Assembly: GCF_039545035.1 (NCBI RefSeq)
Contig: NZ_BAABRO010000029.1
Location: 1 to 64,000, forward strand
DNA length: 64,000 nt
Origin: Novipirellula caenicola
GTDB lineage: Bacteria > Planctomycetota > Planctomycetia > Pirellulales > Pirellulaceae
Direction: 5' to 3'
The notes under the pieces were generated by a model, which saw only the letters and a program-made list of their open reading frames with translations, was not told where the DNA came from and did no database searches. Numbering within the stretch: the first letter of the stretch is position 1; each line of letters begins with the position of its first letter. A program made the translations under genes and the position numbers. Of this stretch, positions 1 to 9,196 are shown in pieces.

Positions 1-171
1 CCAGAGTGCGACACAATCTCTGCAAGTGTGCCGGCCTCCGGCCTTGCGGTGTAGGTCGCCTCTAAACCGTTGGCTAACGCCAACGGCAGTTCATGTGTCG
101 GCCTCCGGCCTAGTTCGCTCGCGATGACTTCGGCAGTCTTGTTTCGTTGACGTGACCGAAAGACCAAGTCA

Positions 172-510
172 GCAGCGGCTCGCCGTGACCAAGTTTGGAC
201 GTGCCTGCGTTCCCCATTTTTTAACCTTCCATGTTTTAACCTTCCTGCGAATCTCCGACTTAAGCCACTTCGCGGATGGCCAAAATGTCATGCAAACCTC
301 GAGTTAAGATCTTCGAAACTCGCGAGTTCCAATGCGTTCGATGCGTTCGCCATCAGTTGCTTCGAGTAGATTTGTTTTGACAAACGGGTTGGCCTTAAAA
401 AAGGTTAAAAGATGAAGAGTTAGAAAATGGGGAAGCACGAATGCTCCGTCGTGGTCGCCAGCCTCTGCGGCTTCTTCATCTTCCTGTCACCCATTTTCCT
501 GTATACCCCC
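172..510 (+). repeat. Dispersed ~338-bp repeat, copy 1 (left flank)
   Basis: Begins with GGCTCGCCGTGACCAAG and runs to the CCCATTTTCCTGTATA segment. It is collinear and strongly similar to 16486-16823 on the same strand. The inner part (381-510) also recurs at 781-910. It contains short inverted segments (GATGAAG with GGTTAGAAAATGGG against CTTCATCTTCC with CACCCATTTTCC) that could form a hairpin. No open reading frame is shared between copies, so this looks like a non-coding mobile or structural repeat. Confidence 0.75.
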
Positions 511-780
511 GTTACGCGGGTCTGCAGGAGTCTTTCCGGTCTATTTGCCGCTTTGGCTAACGTTGAGATGCCACCATCCACGCTCGGGCGAGCGTAGCTA
601 CCCAGCGGCAAACGTCGGGCAAAAACATAGCCCAGAGTGCGACACACTCTCTGCAAGTGTGCCGGCCTCCGGCCTAGTGCGCTTGCGATGATCGAACCAA
701 TGTTGGGCAAGAAAATGTCATACCCCATGATTCGAAGTGTCACCTCGTCAGCGATATGGTCTTGAGCTGATTAGTTCAGA

Positions 781-1010
781 CAAACGGGTTGGCCTTAAAA
801 AAAGGTTAAAAGATGAAGGGTTAGAAAATGGGGAAGCACGAATGCTCCGTCGTGCTCGCGAGTCCTTACGGCATGTTCATCTTCCTGTCACCCATTTTCC
901 TGTCTACCCTTGTGCGCAGGTCTGCAGGAGTCTTTCCGGTCTATTTGCCGCATTGGCTAACGCGGTGATGCACCATCCACGCTCTGGCGAGCATAGCTAC
1001 CCAGCGGAAA
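781..1010 (+). repeat. Partial copy of the dispersed repeat (copy 2)
   Basis: Starts at CAAACGGGTTGGCC like position 381 and follows copy 1 through the shared segments TCTGCAGGAGTCTTTCC and CATAGCTACCCAGCGG. It lacks the first ~210 bases of copy 1. It lies directly beyond the 3' end of the GH127 gene. Confidence 0.75.
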
Positions 1011-1102
1011 AGGTGTCGGCCTCCGGCCTTCTATGCTCGCGATGACATCGGCAATCTTGTTTCGTCGAGGGGAGAGTGCCAGCGACGCTGACGCTTGCTC
1101 TT

Positions 1103-3079
1103 CTAACAGGGCTGTCCAACGTGAGGATGTTTCCACACCAGGGGTAGCCACACCGTCATCTCGGCTTCGCCGCGATTCGACCAAGCATAATAGGGGACGA
1201 AGCGTACGCGGGCACTTGTCCACTCGGGCGTGCCCATGGGTGCATACATCGAGTCGCGTGAGTCGGACTTCAGCAGTACCTCGCCGGTAAGTGTGGTTGC
1301 CCCGTCGAGCAAACTGGGATCCTGCTGTTTCTCGAACTGAATATCGCTCGGCAAATAGACATCCAATGTACTTGCGTCCTCGGGTAGATCCGGCGATTCA
1401 ACACAGTACACTAGCGGCCCGACTTTGACCGCAGTTTGATTGCGAGTTTCTTCGATCAACGGATGCCCCTTCATCAGCCGCACTTCCATCGGAAGTTTTA
1501 GCTCGATCGTATCGCCGGACTGCCAAGATCGCTCGATCCGTGCGTATGTGCTGGCGATGATCGGTACCCCGGCGTCTTCGCCGTTGACCCGCAGCGTGCA
1601 CTCGTCCGCCCATCCCGGAATCCGCACAAGAATCTCAAACGGCGAATCCTTGCACGAATCGATGGTGATTTTAACGTTGCCGTTCCATGGATAAGCCGAA
1701 TCTTGATGAAGTATCAAATCCGATCCATCCGCTAGCTTCGTTTCCAGTCGGTTGCCGCCATACAAATTCACAGCGACGCCGTTTTTTGCGATGCTGTAGG
1801 CCCAACACGACAGCTTGGCGATGGTGCGTACCAAGTTCGGTGGACAGCAAAAGCACTCGATGTAGGGTTTGCGACAGGCCGACTCGGTACAATCCCGATG
1901 GTCTTGATATTCGCGTTGCCCCTTGTTCATTCGCAGCGGATTGGCATAAAAGTAGTGCTTGCCGTCGGCGCTAATGCCGACCAACGCGCTGTTGTAGGCA
2001 ACCAATTCCATGACGTCCGCGTACTTCGCCTCGCCTTTGATTCCCAGCATTCGGAAATTGAACATCGCGTTGGCAATGTTGGCGCAGGTTTCATTGTAGG
2101 CCGTCGAATTCGGCATCAGGTATTGCTCGAGGAAACCTTCCTCAATCTTGTCGCGACGTGTCGAAGCGCCAAAGTGAGCCTGTCCCACCGCGCCGGTCAC
2201 ATACATTTTCTTGTTGCACACATTGTCCCATAGTCGATCCAGTGCATCGATCAACGCTTGCTCGCCGGTTTCGGCGTAGACATCGGCAGCGCCAGCGTAG
2301 TAGTACAAGGCCAATACCGCATGGCCCACGGCCTCGGTCTCTTCACGCAACGGCACGCGTTCTTGGACCATGTCGCCGATCGGGTATCCCTCGGTGCTCG
2401 AATCCTCGACGACCTCGTACTTGCCCCGATTGTTGATAAAGATTTCCGCCAACTCCAAATAGCGACGATCGCGGGTTGTGCGGTAAAGTTCGGTCAATCC
2501 CATGATCTGAGATTGATTGAACCCAAACCGCCCTAGTTCTCTGGGTTGCGGCTGAAACCGTTTGTAAAGCAGATCCGCATTCCGAATGGCAATCTCTAAA
2601 AAGTTCGTCTTGCCGGTGACACGGTGATGAACACAGGCACTTGTGTACAAATGGCCGCAATTGTACATCTCGTGGTACTTGCGATTCGAAAAATGCTTGA
2701 TCCCATCGATCTGGATATTGGTGTGCAGGTATCCATCGGCCTGCTGAGCCTTGCCGATGATCTCGATCACTTGGTCTAGTTCGTCAACGATCGCTTGGTC
2801 TTTGTTGACCGCATAAACATAGACGGCTGCTTCCATCCATTTAAAAAAATCACCGTCATGCCAAGCAAATCCTTGGTGTTTCCCCTGTTTCAGCCCGGCT
2901 GCGATTTTGAAGTTGTTCAATCCGTGGCCGATATCGCCTTTCAACAGCGATCCCATGTGGGGCACCATCACCTCGGTGCATTGTTGGAACTTTTCCGCCC
3001 AAAATCCTTCGGTCCAACGGCACTGGCCGATACCAATACTTCGGAGTTTGATGTGGGGACTTTGTGATGTGTCAATCAT
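1103..3079 (-). CDS. Glycoside hydrolase family 127 (DUF1680) protein
   Basis: A 658-residue protein of the GH127 family, whose known members are beta-L-arabinofuranosidases and, in marine bacteria, exo-acting 3,6-anhydro-D-galactosidases. The (alpha/alpha)6-barrel part shows GYLHTN near 116, YNETC (E330, C332) and a CFCCPPN motif (C411, C412). These match the Cys3-Glu zinc site and nucleophile cysteine described for Bifidobacterium HypBA1, and E314 fits its acid/base glutamate. No signal peptide is visible, so it probably acts in the cytoplasm on imported oligosaccharides. It is the last gene of the minus-strand catabolic unit, 48 bases after the MFS gene. Neighbouring GH16 and sulfatase genes favour an algal galactan substrate, whereas the intact zinc site would also fit an arabinofuranosidase. 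The family is sure; the substrate is not. Confidence 0.88.
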   Translation of the reverse strand: MIDTSQSPHIKLRSIGIGQCRWTEGFWAEKFQQCTEVMVPHMGSLLKGDIGHGLNNFKIAAGLKQGKHQGFAWHDGDFFKWMEAAVYVYAVNKDQAIVDELDQVIEIIGKAQQADGYLHTNIQIDGIKHFSNRKYHEMYNCGHLYTSACVHHRVTGKTNFLEIAIRNADLLYKRFQPQPRELGRFGFNQSQIMGLTELYRTTRDRRYLELAEIFINNRGKYEVVEDSSTEGYPIGDMVQERVPLREETEAVGHAVLALYYYAGAADVYAETGEQALIDALDRLWDNVCNKKMYVTGAVGQAHFGASTRRDKIEEGFLEQYLMPNSTAYNETCANIANAMFNFRMLGIKGEAKYADVMELVAYNSALVGISADGKHYFYANPLRMNKGQREYQDHRDCTESACRKPYIECFCCPPNLVRTIAKLSCWAYSIAKNGVAVNLYGGNRLETKLADGSDLILHQDSAYPWNGNVKITIDSCKDSPFEILVRIPGWADECTLRVNGEDAGVPIIASTYARIERSWQSGDTIELKLPMEVRLMKGHPLIEETRNQTAVKVGPLVYCVESPDLPEDASTLDVYLPSDIQFEKQQDPSLLDGATTLTGEVLLKSDSRDSMYAPMGTPEWTSARVRFVPYYAWSNRGEAEMTVWLPLVWKHPHVGQPC

Positions 3080-3127
3080 GATGGAACTATTTCTCTCTTA
3101 AGATTTTGGTTGCGGCTTTGTGATCCA

Positions 3128-4747
3128 TCACGCCGATGCCCTGGACTGCAAAGCATCCTGGATCTCTTCGATGCTCATGTTCTTGGTTTCTTTGAGAGTG
3201 AAGAACAGAACCATCAATCCGGCGAATACGGTTGCAGCATAAAACAGAAAGACCGCCGACATCCCCCAGCTTTCGAGTTGCCGAGGAAAAATGAACGAGA
3301 TCAGCCAACTGGTCAAACTGGTGATGATCGTAAAAAAGGGAATCGCGATGCCGCGAACCGACACTGGAAAGATCTCTGAGAAGAGCACCCACATCACCGG
3401 CCCGACGGAAAAGTGAAAGGCGGCAATAAAACTCAGGATGCCTAGCAACACCATCTTCGCATTGATCTTGATCGATGCATCAAGCAATCGCCCTTCGCGT
3501 TTCGCAGCACCATCCTTGCCAAGTGCATCTCGGATCGCCTGTTTGAACGCAACATCGCTTTCGTATTCGATGCCTACCAAAGGTCCCAGACGTTCGGCGT
3601 CCGTCGATACCGCTCGCGACGCCAGATCCGAATTCGCTTCGTTCGGTTCTTCCGCTGCCATTGCAGCGACGGTGGCTTCATCGACGACATAGCGTGCTTG
3701 GTGAAACGCGTACGAGCAGAGCCCCAGGCTTGCGATGATCCAAATCATTCCCCAAATGATCAACGGACGGCGTCCAAGACGGTCGACCAATAACAATCCT
3801 AAAACCGTGAAGACGATACTGGTCAAACCAACCCAAATGGCCTGTTGAAACGCCGCGTTGGAACCGATCCCGAGCTGCTTGAAAATCGTCTGGGCATAGA
3901 ACAGCACCGCGTTGATACCGCTGGATTGCTGAGCGATCGCAATTGCCATGGCAATGATAAAGGTAAGCCGCATCGGCTTCCCCAAAATCTCACGCAATTG
4001 TGCCGTGATCGAATGATCCTCGGTGCTCTTGTGGATACTTTCGCGAACCTCGGCAACATGTGCATCGATTGCGTCGTTGGGCATCAGTTTTCGCAGCGTC
4101 CGCTTTGCATCCTCGTCACGGTGTTGGTAGATAAACCACGCTGGGCTTTCAGGAATCACCAACAGCAGAAAAAACCAAGCGATGGCAAATGGAATTTCCG
4201 AACCAAGCATCCAACGCCATGTGTGATCCGCAAGCCCGAGATCGAGCGTCCACGAAGCACCGGAGGTGGCCCAATGGTTAATCAGATAGTTAACAAAGTA
4301 GGCACCGGAGAGTCCGATGACGATATTGATCTGTGTCATCGAGACGAGTTTGCCTCGCAGTTTTGGTGGAGCAATTTCACCGATATACATCGACGCCAGA
4401 GCGATCGAACTAAACGCGAGTCCGCCTAGGAATCGGGCGGCGACCAACGACCAATAGTTTGGAGCCAGTGCCGATGAAACAGCGGAGATTAAATAGAGCG
4501 CCGCGATCAGAAGAATGGCCTTCTTGCGGCCAAAGCGATTGCAGATCCAACCGGCAAATGGAAGTGCAATCAGCACGCCTAACAGCGGCGCGCTAACGGC
4601 AGCCCCCAATCGTTCGGGTGAGAGAGAAAATTCTTCACTGATATAGTCGATCGTTCCAGAGATCAACGCCGCATCCAAACCGAACAAAAATCCGCCCATG
4701 GCGACGATCGTTGAGTAAACCAGAGCGTTTCTCGTAGGGGAATCCAT
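3128..4747 (-). CDS. MFS sugar transporter, sugar porter family
   Basis: A roughly 539-residue, 12-helix major facilitator protein of the sugar porter family, likely bringing a mono- or small oligosaccharide across the inner membrane. Visible signatures are FGLDAALISG in helix 1, NRFGRKKA between helices 2 and 3, PESPAWF before the central loop, QQSSGINAVLFYAQ in helix 7 and DRLGRRPL. A ~90-residue insertion between helices 9 and 10 (around GRRP...KMVLLG) is rich in Ala and Glu and is not typical of short family members. I chose the ATG at 4747 (MDSPTRNALVYS) because the 37 codons before it are polar and unlike the family. It lies between the GH16 and GH127 genes, which suggests uptake of the sugar they release. 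Confidence 0.87.
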   Translation of the reverse strand: MDSPTRNALVYSTIVAMGGFLFGLDAALISGTIDYISEEFSLSPERLGAAVSAPLLGVLIALPFAGWICNRFGRKKAILLIAALYLISAVSSALAPNYWSLVAARFLGGLAFSSIALASMYIGEIAPPKLRGKLVSMTQINIVIGLSGAYFVNYLINHWATSGASWTLDLGLADHTWRWMLGSEIPFAIAWFFLLLVIPESPAWFIYQHRDEDAKRTLRKLMPNDAIDAHVAEVRESIHKSTEDHSITAQLREILGKPMRLTFIIAMAIAIAQQSSGINAVLFYAQTIFKQLGIGSNAAFQQAIWVGLTSIVFTVLGLLLVDRLGRRPLIIWGMIWIIASLGLCSYAFHQARYVVDEATVAAMAAEEPNEANSDLASRAVSTDAERLGPLVGIEYESDVAFKQAIRDALGKDGAAKREGRLLDASIKINAKMVLLGILSFIAAFHFSVGPVMWVLFSEIFPVSVRGIAIPFFTIITSLTSWLISFIFPRQLESWGMSAVFLFYAATVFAGLMVLFFTLKETKNMSIEEIQDALQSRASA

Positions 4748-4867
4748 CGGCTGACTTTTTGGCTGTTGGGACTTGGGGGGCGGCTCGCGATCGTGGAATT
4801 CGCCATCATTCGACGAAAACAGAGGAAAACGGCAGAATTCCACTACGCTGCATTTCAAAACGGGTGA

Positions 4868-6061
4868 CTAATTCCCGGCCTTCTTTTTGGCAAACCAAGT
4901 TTGCCGTTCCAATCCAGACGCAATGCCGTCCTGGTTGGTGTCGAGCTCAGCGAAATTGGCTTCGACTTTTGCTTGATTCCAGGTCCATCCACTCTTTTCC
5001 CATTTTGCTTTTTCCATGGCGATAAACTCGTCTTTGCTCATGTCAAATTCTCCGCTCGGTTTCTTCGCAACCGGTTTTGTAGCGGCGGCTGAGTTTTTCT
5101 TTTTTGCCGTGGAGACTTGTTTTCCGGAAGTCGAACGGGGCTGCGTTAGGCTGGTATTTCGCCACACACGCACATAGTCGACGCTCATGGTGGTCGGGAA
5201 ACCTTCTTCAGTGGTTTTTTCGAGAACCGCAACCCGCTGACCATTGACGTAGTTTTCAAACGGCCGCCGCAAACCAAGCGAAAGCGTTACGTGCATCGGA
5301 AGATGCCAATAGAGGTTAGGTTTCCTCGCAATTTCCTTTCCGTCGATGTACCACACCACAAAATCTTTGTTGTTTTCAACGGAATACACGTGGTAGTCGT
5401 CTCGCGGATCAAACGATGCGTGGTATTCGTTCTTGTTTGTTTGAGGGTGCGTATTGGGACGCATCCACTGTCGCTGGCCGTTTTTGATCAATACGTTATG
5501 AAGATTGCAATCGATCATGTCGACGCCGTTGTCTTCTTTTGTTTCCGCGTTCCATTCGCCTTGTTGCAATTCAATGATATCGATCTCGGAATAAGCCACC
5601 GTTTCACCGTCTTTGGCAGTGTAACGATTGTCCTCGCCTTTGCTGTGCAACCAGAAAGCGGGCGAAGCACCGGGGAACAATTCGCAGCCTTTCACGCGAG
5701 CTTCGAAGTATCCATAGGTGATCGTTTGATGCGTTCGGGCGATTCCTGATTTGTAGGCCAGCTTTGTATTGCCACGTTGATGGTACTGCTGCACCATTTG
5801 CAGTTTCAGCGAGCCATCGCTCAGGAATGCGTTCTCTGGTTCCCAGCTCCATGTGCCCCAGTCTTCGGTATCGATATTCCATTTTCGCGTGTCGACTTGA
5901 TCGCCATCAAATTCGTCCGAGAACTCTGATGCAAAGGCCCAGCTATCCGGATTCGATGCAAACACGTCTCCGACAGGCGATGGAGTTTCCGCGAGCGACA
6001 AAGCAGCGGTGCTTGCCAACGTGAACACCACCGAGGCAATAAGGAAGAAGTTGTTTTTCAT
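4868..6061 (-). CDS. Secreted glycoside hydrolase family 16 with C-terminal EF-hand
   Basis: A 397-residue secreted endo-glycosidase candidate. Residues 1-24 form a signal peptide (MKNNFFLIAS..., cut near SLAET). The beta-jelly-roll GH16 domain covers about 40-305, with FSDEFDG near 47 and the catalytic motif E159-I-D-I-I-E164, in which E159 would be the nucleophile and E164 the acid/base. A Lys/Ala-rich linker follows, then a helical tail with one EF-hand-like loop, DTNQDGIASGLE, near 374-385, which may bind calcium. GH16 enzymes cut beta-1,3 or beta-1,4 galactans and glucans. The neighbouring sulfatase and sugar-acid genes favour a red-algal galactan. It is 56 bases from the second GH16 gene, so the two are likely co-expressed and may cut different linkages. 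Confidence 0.88.
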   Translation of the reverse strand: MKNNFFLIASVVFTLASTAALSLAETPSPVGDVFASNPDSWAFASEFSDEFDGDQVDTRKWNIDTEDWGTWSWEPENAFLSDGSLKLQMVQQYHQRGNTKLAYKSGIARTHQTITYGYFEARVKGCELFPGASPAFWLHSKGEDNRYTAKDGETVAYSEIDIIELQQGEWNAETKEDNGVDMIDCNLHNVLIKNGQRQWMRPNTHPQTNKNEYHASFDPRDDYHVYSVENNKDFVVWYIDGKEIARKPNLYWHLPMHVTLSLGLRRPFENYVNGQRVAVLEKTTEEGFPTTMSVDYVRVWRNTSLTQPRSTSGKQVSTAKKKNSAAATKPVAKKPSGEFDMSKDEFIAMEKAKWEKSGWTWNQAKVEANFAELDTNQDGIASGLERQTWFAKKKAGN

Positions 6062-6117
6062 TTTCAGAGATCTTTCGTTTACAGGATGAGGAGAGGGACG
6101 CCGAACTGACTTACGCG

Positions 6118-7620
6118 TCAGCGAGACTTCGAAGCACGTTGCACAGCGACGTCATCGACATAGATCAAATTGGGTCCGGCTGGGACATCTGATTTATCAA
6201 ATGAAATCGTGAGTTGATCATTGGCCGAGGCGGGTTGCTGCAACGTGAATCGCCGCGTCACATTGACCCATTGGTCTCGGGGAAGACTCGAAAGATCGAT
6301 CTCGGCAAGCAACACGTCCGAATCGATCAGGGATAACCGCATCGTTTTGGCGGTACTCTTTGCATCGACTTGGACCTTCACCGCCAATTCGAAATTGCCA
6401 GCATCCAAATCGACCGTGCCCTTGGGGCTGGTTGCTACGACGGAGTCGGCCGCCAATTGGCCGTCGGTGCGAAACTTTAGGCTACGTGTGCCTGAGGCAA
6501 AGTTCTCGTGCCGAACGATCGACAAATGTTTGGCAGACTGCTCATCGATCTTCCAGAACTGTTGATAGTCATTGTTTTCCGAACTCTCCGGCACAAGATC
6601 CAATGGTCGAGGTTGGTCTTGAAACAAGAAGGGGCCCTCAAAGCCAAAGAAAGCACGGTCGAGCAGGTTCGTCCGTGGTTTCTGCCACACTCGCATGTAT
6701 TCGACTTCGAAGTCGGTCGGCAATTCATCCTGGGTCGGCAATCCGAGCCACACAAAGATTTCCGAGTCCAACCAGATCTCCAGCGGGTTCGTCAACACCC
6801 AGTGTTTGCCCTCCTTTGCCTGAGTTGTCTCGTAAACCAATTCGCCATCGATGAAGCACTTCAAGTAATCTTCGCCCCACTCGCACCCGTAGACATGAAA
6901 ATCATCCGCGGTACGGAAGGGCAGTTTTTTGGTGTAACCAAATTTACGTGTTGGTCGCTTGGCGGGTGGTTGCCAATCGTGGACACTCATCTTGGTGCTG
7001 TCGGCGGTGATATCGAGCCCGGGATCAACGACGCCATCGCCATTTGTATCTTTGTTTGGTCGGCCCATTTGCTCGAAAACATCGAGTTCTGATTCGTAGC
7101 CGATGGCCCAGAACGCGGCGGTCATTGCCGAATCGCCCGCCTTCGATTTCACCTCCATGTACCCGTTCAGAAACCGTTTGCGGCTGACAACCGCGCCGGT
7201 TGTGACCGGAACATCCTTGCCTTTGTGCGTGCGATAGGTATTCCCCTCGTGCCCTTCATCCTTTGCAAAATCAAAATCGGGTTCCCACTGCGAACGAATC
7301 TTCAGTTTGCCATCCTCGACGATCACATTGTGGGGGGCAAACTGCGATGGGGCACGGCCTTTCCAAATGTAATAATCGCCTCCTGCACCTTCGACGAACC
7401 ATTTTGACGAATCGATTTCGTCGCCTTCGAATTCATCACTGATGTCTTTCCTGAGCACCCAGTTCCCCATGTTGGTTGGATCAGAAAACGGCAGCACGTC
7501 CTCGCTCGAACCCGCCGCGCTGCTTGGCAACGAGCCGACCTTGGCATCCTGAGCCATACTCGCGCTCGACAGTAGCGACAACACTGCGAGCAATATGAAT
7601 GGGGGCTGATTGATTTTCAT
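6118..7620 (-). CDS. Secreted glycoside hydrolase family 16, agarase/porphyranase/carrageenase-like
   Basis: A 500-residue secreted GH16 protein. The signal peptide covers about 1-23 (LLSSASMAQ). The catalytic domain runs about 45-325, with ISDEFEGDEIDSSKW near 60 and the active-site motif E178-L-D-V-F-E183 followed by QMGRP. The long catalytic domain and the wording around the active site resemble marine galactanases more than laminarinases. Residues about 330-497 form a second beta-sandwich (FEGPF..., ...YVDDVAVQR) that looks like a carbohydrate-binding module. It sits between the first GH16 gene and the sulfatase. Exact specificity among kappa-carrageenan, furcellaran, porphyran and agar cannot be read from sequence alone. 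Confidence 0.87.
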   Translation of the reverse strand: MKINQPPFILLAVLSLLSSASMAQDAKVGSLPSSAAGSSEDVLPFSDPTNMGNWVLRKDISDEFEGDEIDSSKWFVEGAGGDYYIWKGRAPSQFAPHNVIVEDGKLKIRSQWEPDFDFAKDEGHEGNTYRTHKGKDVPVTTGAVVSRKRFLNGYMEVKSKAGDSAMTAAFWAIGYESELDVFEQMGRPNKDTNGDGVVDPGLDITADSTKMSVHDWQPPAKRPTRKFGYTKKLPFRTADDFHVYGCEWGEDYLKCFIDGELVYETTQAKEGKHWVLTNPLEIWLDSEIFVWLGLPTQDELPTDFEVEYMRVWQKPRTNLLDRAFFGFEGPFLFQDQPRPLDLVPESSENNDYQQFWKIDEQSAKHLSIVRHENFASGTRSLKFRTDGQLAADSVVATSPKGTVDLDAGNFELAVKVQVDAKSTAKTMRLSLIDSDVLLAEIDLSSLPRDQWVNVTRRFTLQQPASANDQLTISFDKSDVPAGPNLIYVDDVAVQRASKSR

Positions 7621-7784
7621 TGGATTGCATCGGTTGGTGAAACGGGCTGGTTTTAATTGCCGGTGGCCATCAGGGTCGAATCATCAAGATTCCGAAGTTC
7701 GGTTGGTTTATCCGTTCACGAGTAGCCTTCTCTCGCCGCGCTGCGTGAGCAAGCGGCGAGGCGGATTCGTTTTCGGGACGACGC

Positions 7785-9185
7785 TTAGTAATCCTTGGTG
7801 GGCGGTTTGCGGAATTCGGTCGCTCGCCGCGCCGACCATCCTTCCTCGGCTCGTCGTAACATGAAAAGTGGACGTTGCAGTTCAAGTTCCCAAGCAAAGT
7901 GTTTCTTGAATAGCTCTCGCACCAACTCGGGGTGCACGGCCGCCAAATCATTCTGTTCGGCCGGATCCTTGGCCAAATCAAACAGTTCGGCAGGTCGATC
8001 GGGGTACCGCAATAGTTTCCAGTCCCCATGACGTATTGCACCGCGAGTTTCCATTTTCCAGTGCAACGTTTGGTGTGGCCGCCCCGACTTTTCGCCGCGC
8101 AGATAAGGAAGCAGGTTGACTCCGTCGAGCCCTTCTAGCGCCGCCGGATCACCACCACCGGCCGCCACGAAAGTCGGGATCAAATCCAACGTGATAGTGG
8201 GTGCGTCGTAGACGGCGTCCGCTTTTAACGCCCCCGGCCACGAGATGATGCCCGGCACACGGATTCCACCTTCGAGCTGAGTCGCTTTCACGCCGGCGAG
8301 CGGGTAATTGCTCGATCCGTTTTTGTCCATGGGCCCGCCATTGTCGTTTGAAAAGACCACCATGGTGTTCTCGCGAAGTCCAAGTTTTTCGATCTTGTCC
8401 ATGATTTGGCCGCAAGCTCGGTCCATCGACAGCATCATTTGAGCGGCGATGCGACGATCCCCTTGAAGATGCGGAAACGTATCCTTGTCCTGTGGATCAG
8501 CTTCCATCGGAGTGTGAACCGCGTTAAACGACACATAAGCAAAGAATGGATTGTCTTTATTGCGTTGGATGAACTCGCACGTTTCGTCGGCTAGCACGTT
8601 GGTCAAATACCCTTCGTGTTCTTGGTAGTTCTCAAATCCTCGCTCCATCCAATTCTCGTGCGCAGTGCGACTAGGGTCGGGATAGGCGAAAAAGCTACGA
8701 GCCCCGCCACGAAAACCATAAAATTCGTCAAAACCTCGCCGCAACGGATGGTATCGATCGGCGACCCCCATGTGCCATTTGCCAAAGACCGCAGTGCGAT
8801 AGCCAAGGTCCTGCAGGTAATTGCCCATCATCTTGATGTCGGTCGGCAACCCCATCTCGTCGTCCAACAGTTTGCTGTGCGGACTCATGATTCCGGGCAC
8901 ATTGATTTCTTCGTAACCAAACCGTTGTTGGTAGCGGCCCGACAGCATGCCCGCCCGCGATGGTCCACAGGTCGCTCCGGTCACATAAAACTGCGAGAGC
9001 CGGATGCCGGATTTGGCTAGTTTGTCCAAGTGGGGCGTTTTGAAATGATGGCTGCCGTGAAACCCAAAATCGCCATAGCCGGCATCGTCTGCAAACAGCA
9101 ACACGATGTTTGGCTTCGCTGGCGTGTCGGCCAACGCCGCCACCGATCCCAGCACCACGAAGAACATTGCAATGATCATTTTCAT
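7785..9185 (-). CDS. Formylglycine-dependent sulfatase (family S1)
   Basis: A 466-residue type I sulfatase that removes sulfate esters, here probably from galactose units of a sulfated galactan. A signal peptide (residues 1-19, ending VAALAD) targets it outside the cytoplasm. NIVLLFADDAGYGD gives the metal-binding aspartates near 33-34. C73-G-P-S-R-A-G-M-L-S-G-R is the CxPSR motif whose cysteine is converted to formylglycine. The downstream FGKWHMG motif and HTPME are also present. No maturation enzyme is encoded in this window. It is 11 bases upstream in the same unit from the kinase gene. The S1 subfamily, and so the sulfate position attacked, cannot be named here. Confidence 0.93.
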   Translation of the reverse strand: MKMIIAMFFVVLGSVAALADTPAKPNIVLLFADDAGYGDFGFHGSHHFKTPHLDKLAKSGIRLSQFYVTGATCGPSRAGMLSGRYQQRFGYEEINVPGIMSPHSKLLDDEMGLPTDIKMMGNYLQDLGYRTAVFGKWHMGVADRYHPLRRGFDEFYGFRGGARSFFAYPDPSRTAHENWMERGFENYQEHEGYLTNVLADETCEFIQRNKDNPFFAYVSFNAVHTPMEADPQDKDTFPHLQGDRRIAAQMMLSMDRACGQIMDKIEKLGLRENTMVVFSNDNGGPMDKNGSSNYPLAGVKATQLEGGIRVPGIISWPGALKADAVYDAPTITLDLIPTFVAAGGGDPAALEGLDGVNLLPYLRGEKSGRPHQTLHWKMETRGAIRHGDWKLLRYPDRPAELFDLAKDPAEQNDLAAVHPELVRELFKKHFAWELELQRPLFMLRRAEEGWSARRATEFRKPPTKDY

Positions 9186-9196
9186 GTTTAAAATCC

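Larger units (their letters stand above)
1..1102. repeat. Repeat-rich intergenic region with an internal duplication
   Basis: I see no credible gene here. The stretch is built from repeated blocks. About 232 bases at 381-612 recur at about 781-1010 with scattered differences. The block at 4-45 (GAGTGCGACACA followed by GTGCCGGCCTCCGGCCT) recurs at 633-675. Further copies of the GGCCTCCGGCCT motif with a following GCTCGCGATGA lie near 95 and 1013. Bases 172-510 are one copy of a longer dispersed repeat that is also found at 16486-16823. The short open frames across this region are low-complexity by-products of the repeats. Confidence 0.8.

Noticed and set aside
1-1102. Small genes or a CRISPR-like array in the repeat region
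   Set aside because: Repeats are long, few and unevenly spaced, with no uniform spacers, and the frames within them are not conserved between copies.
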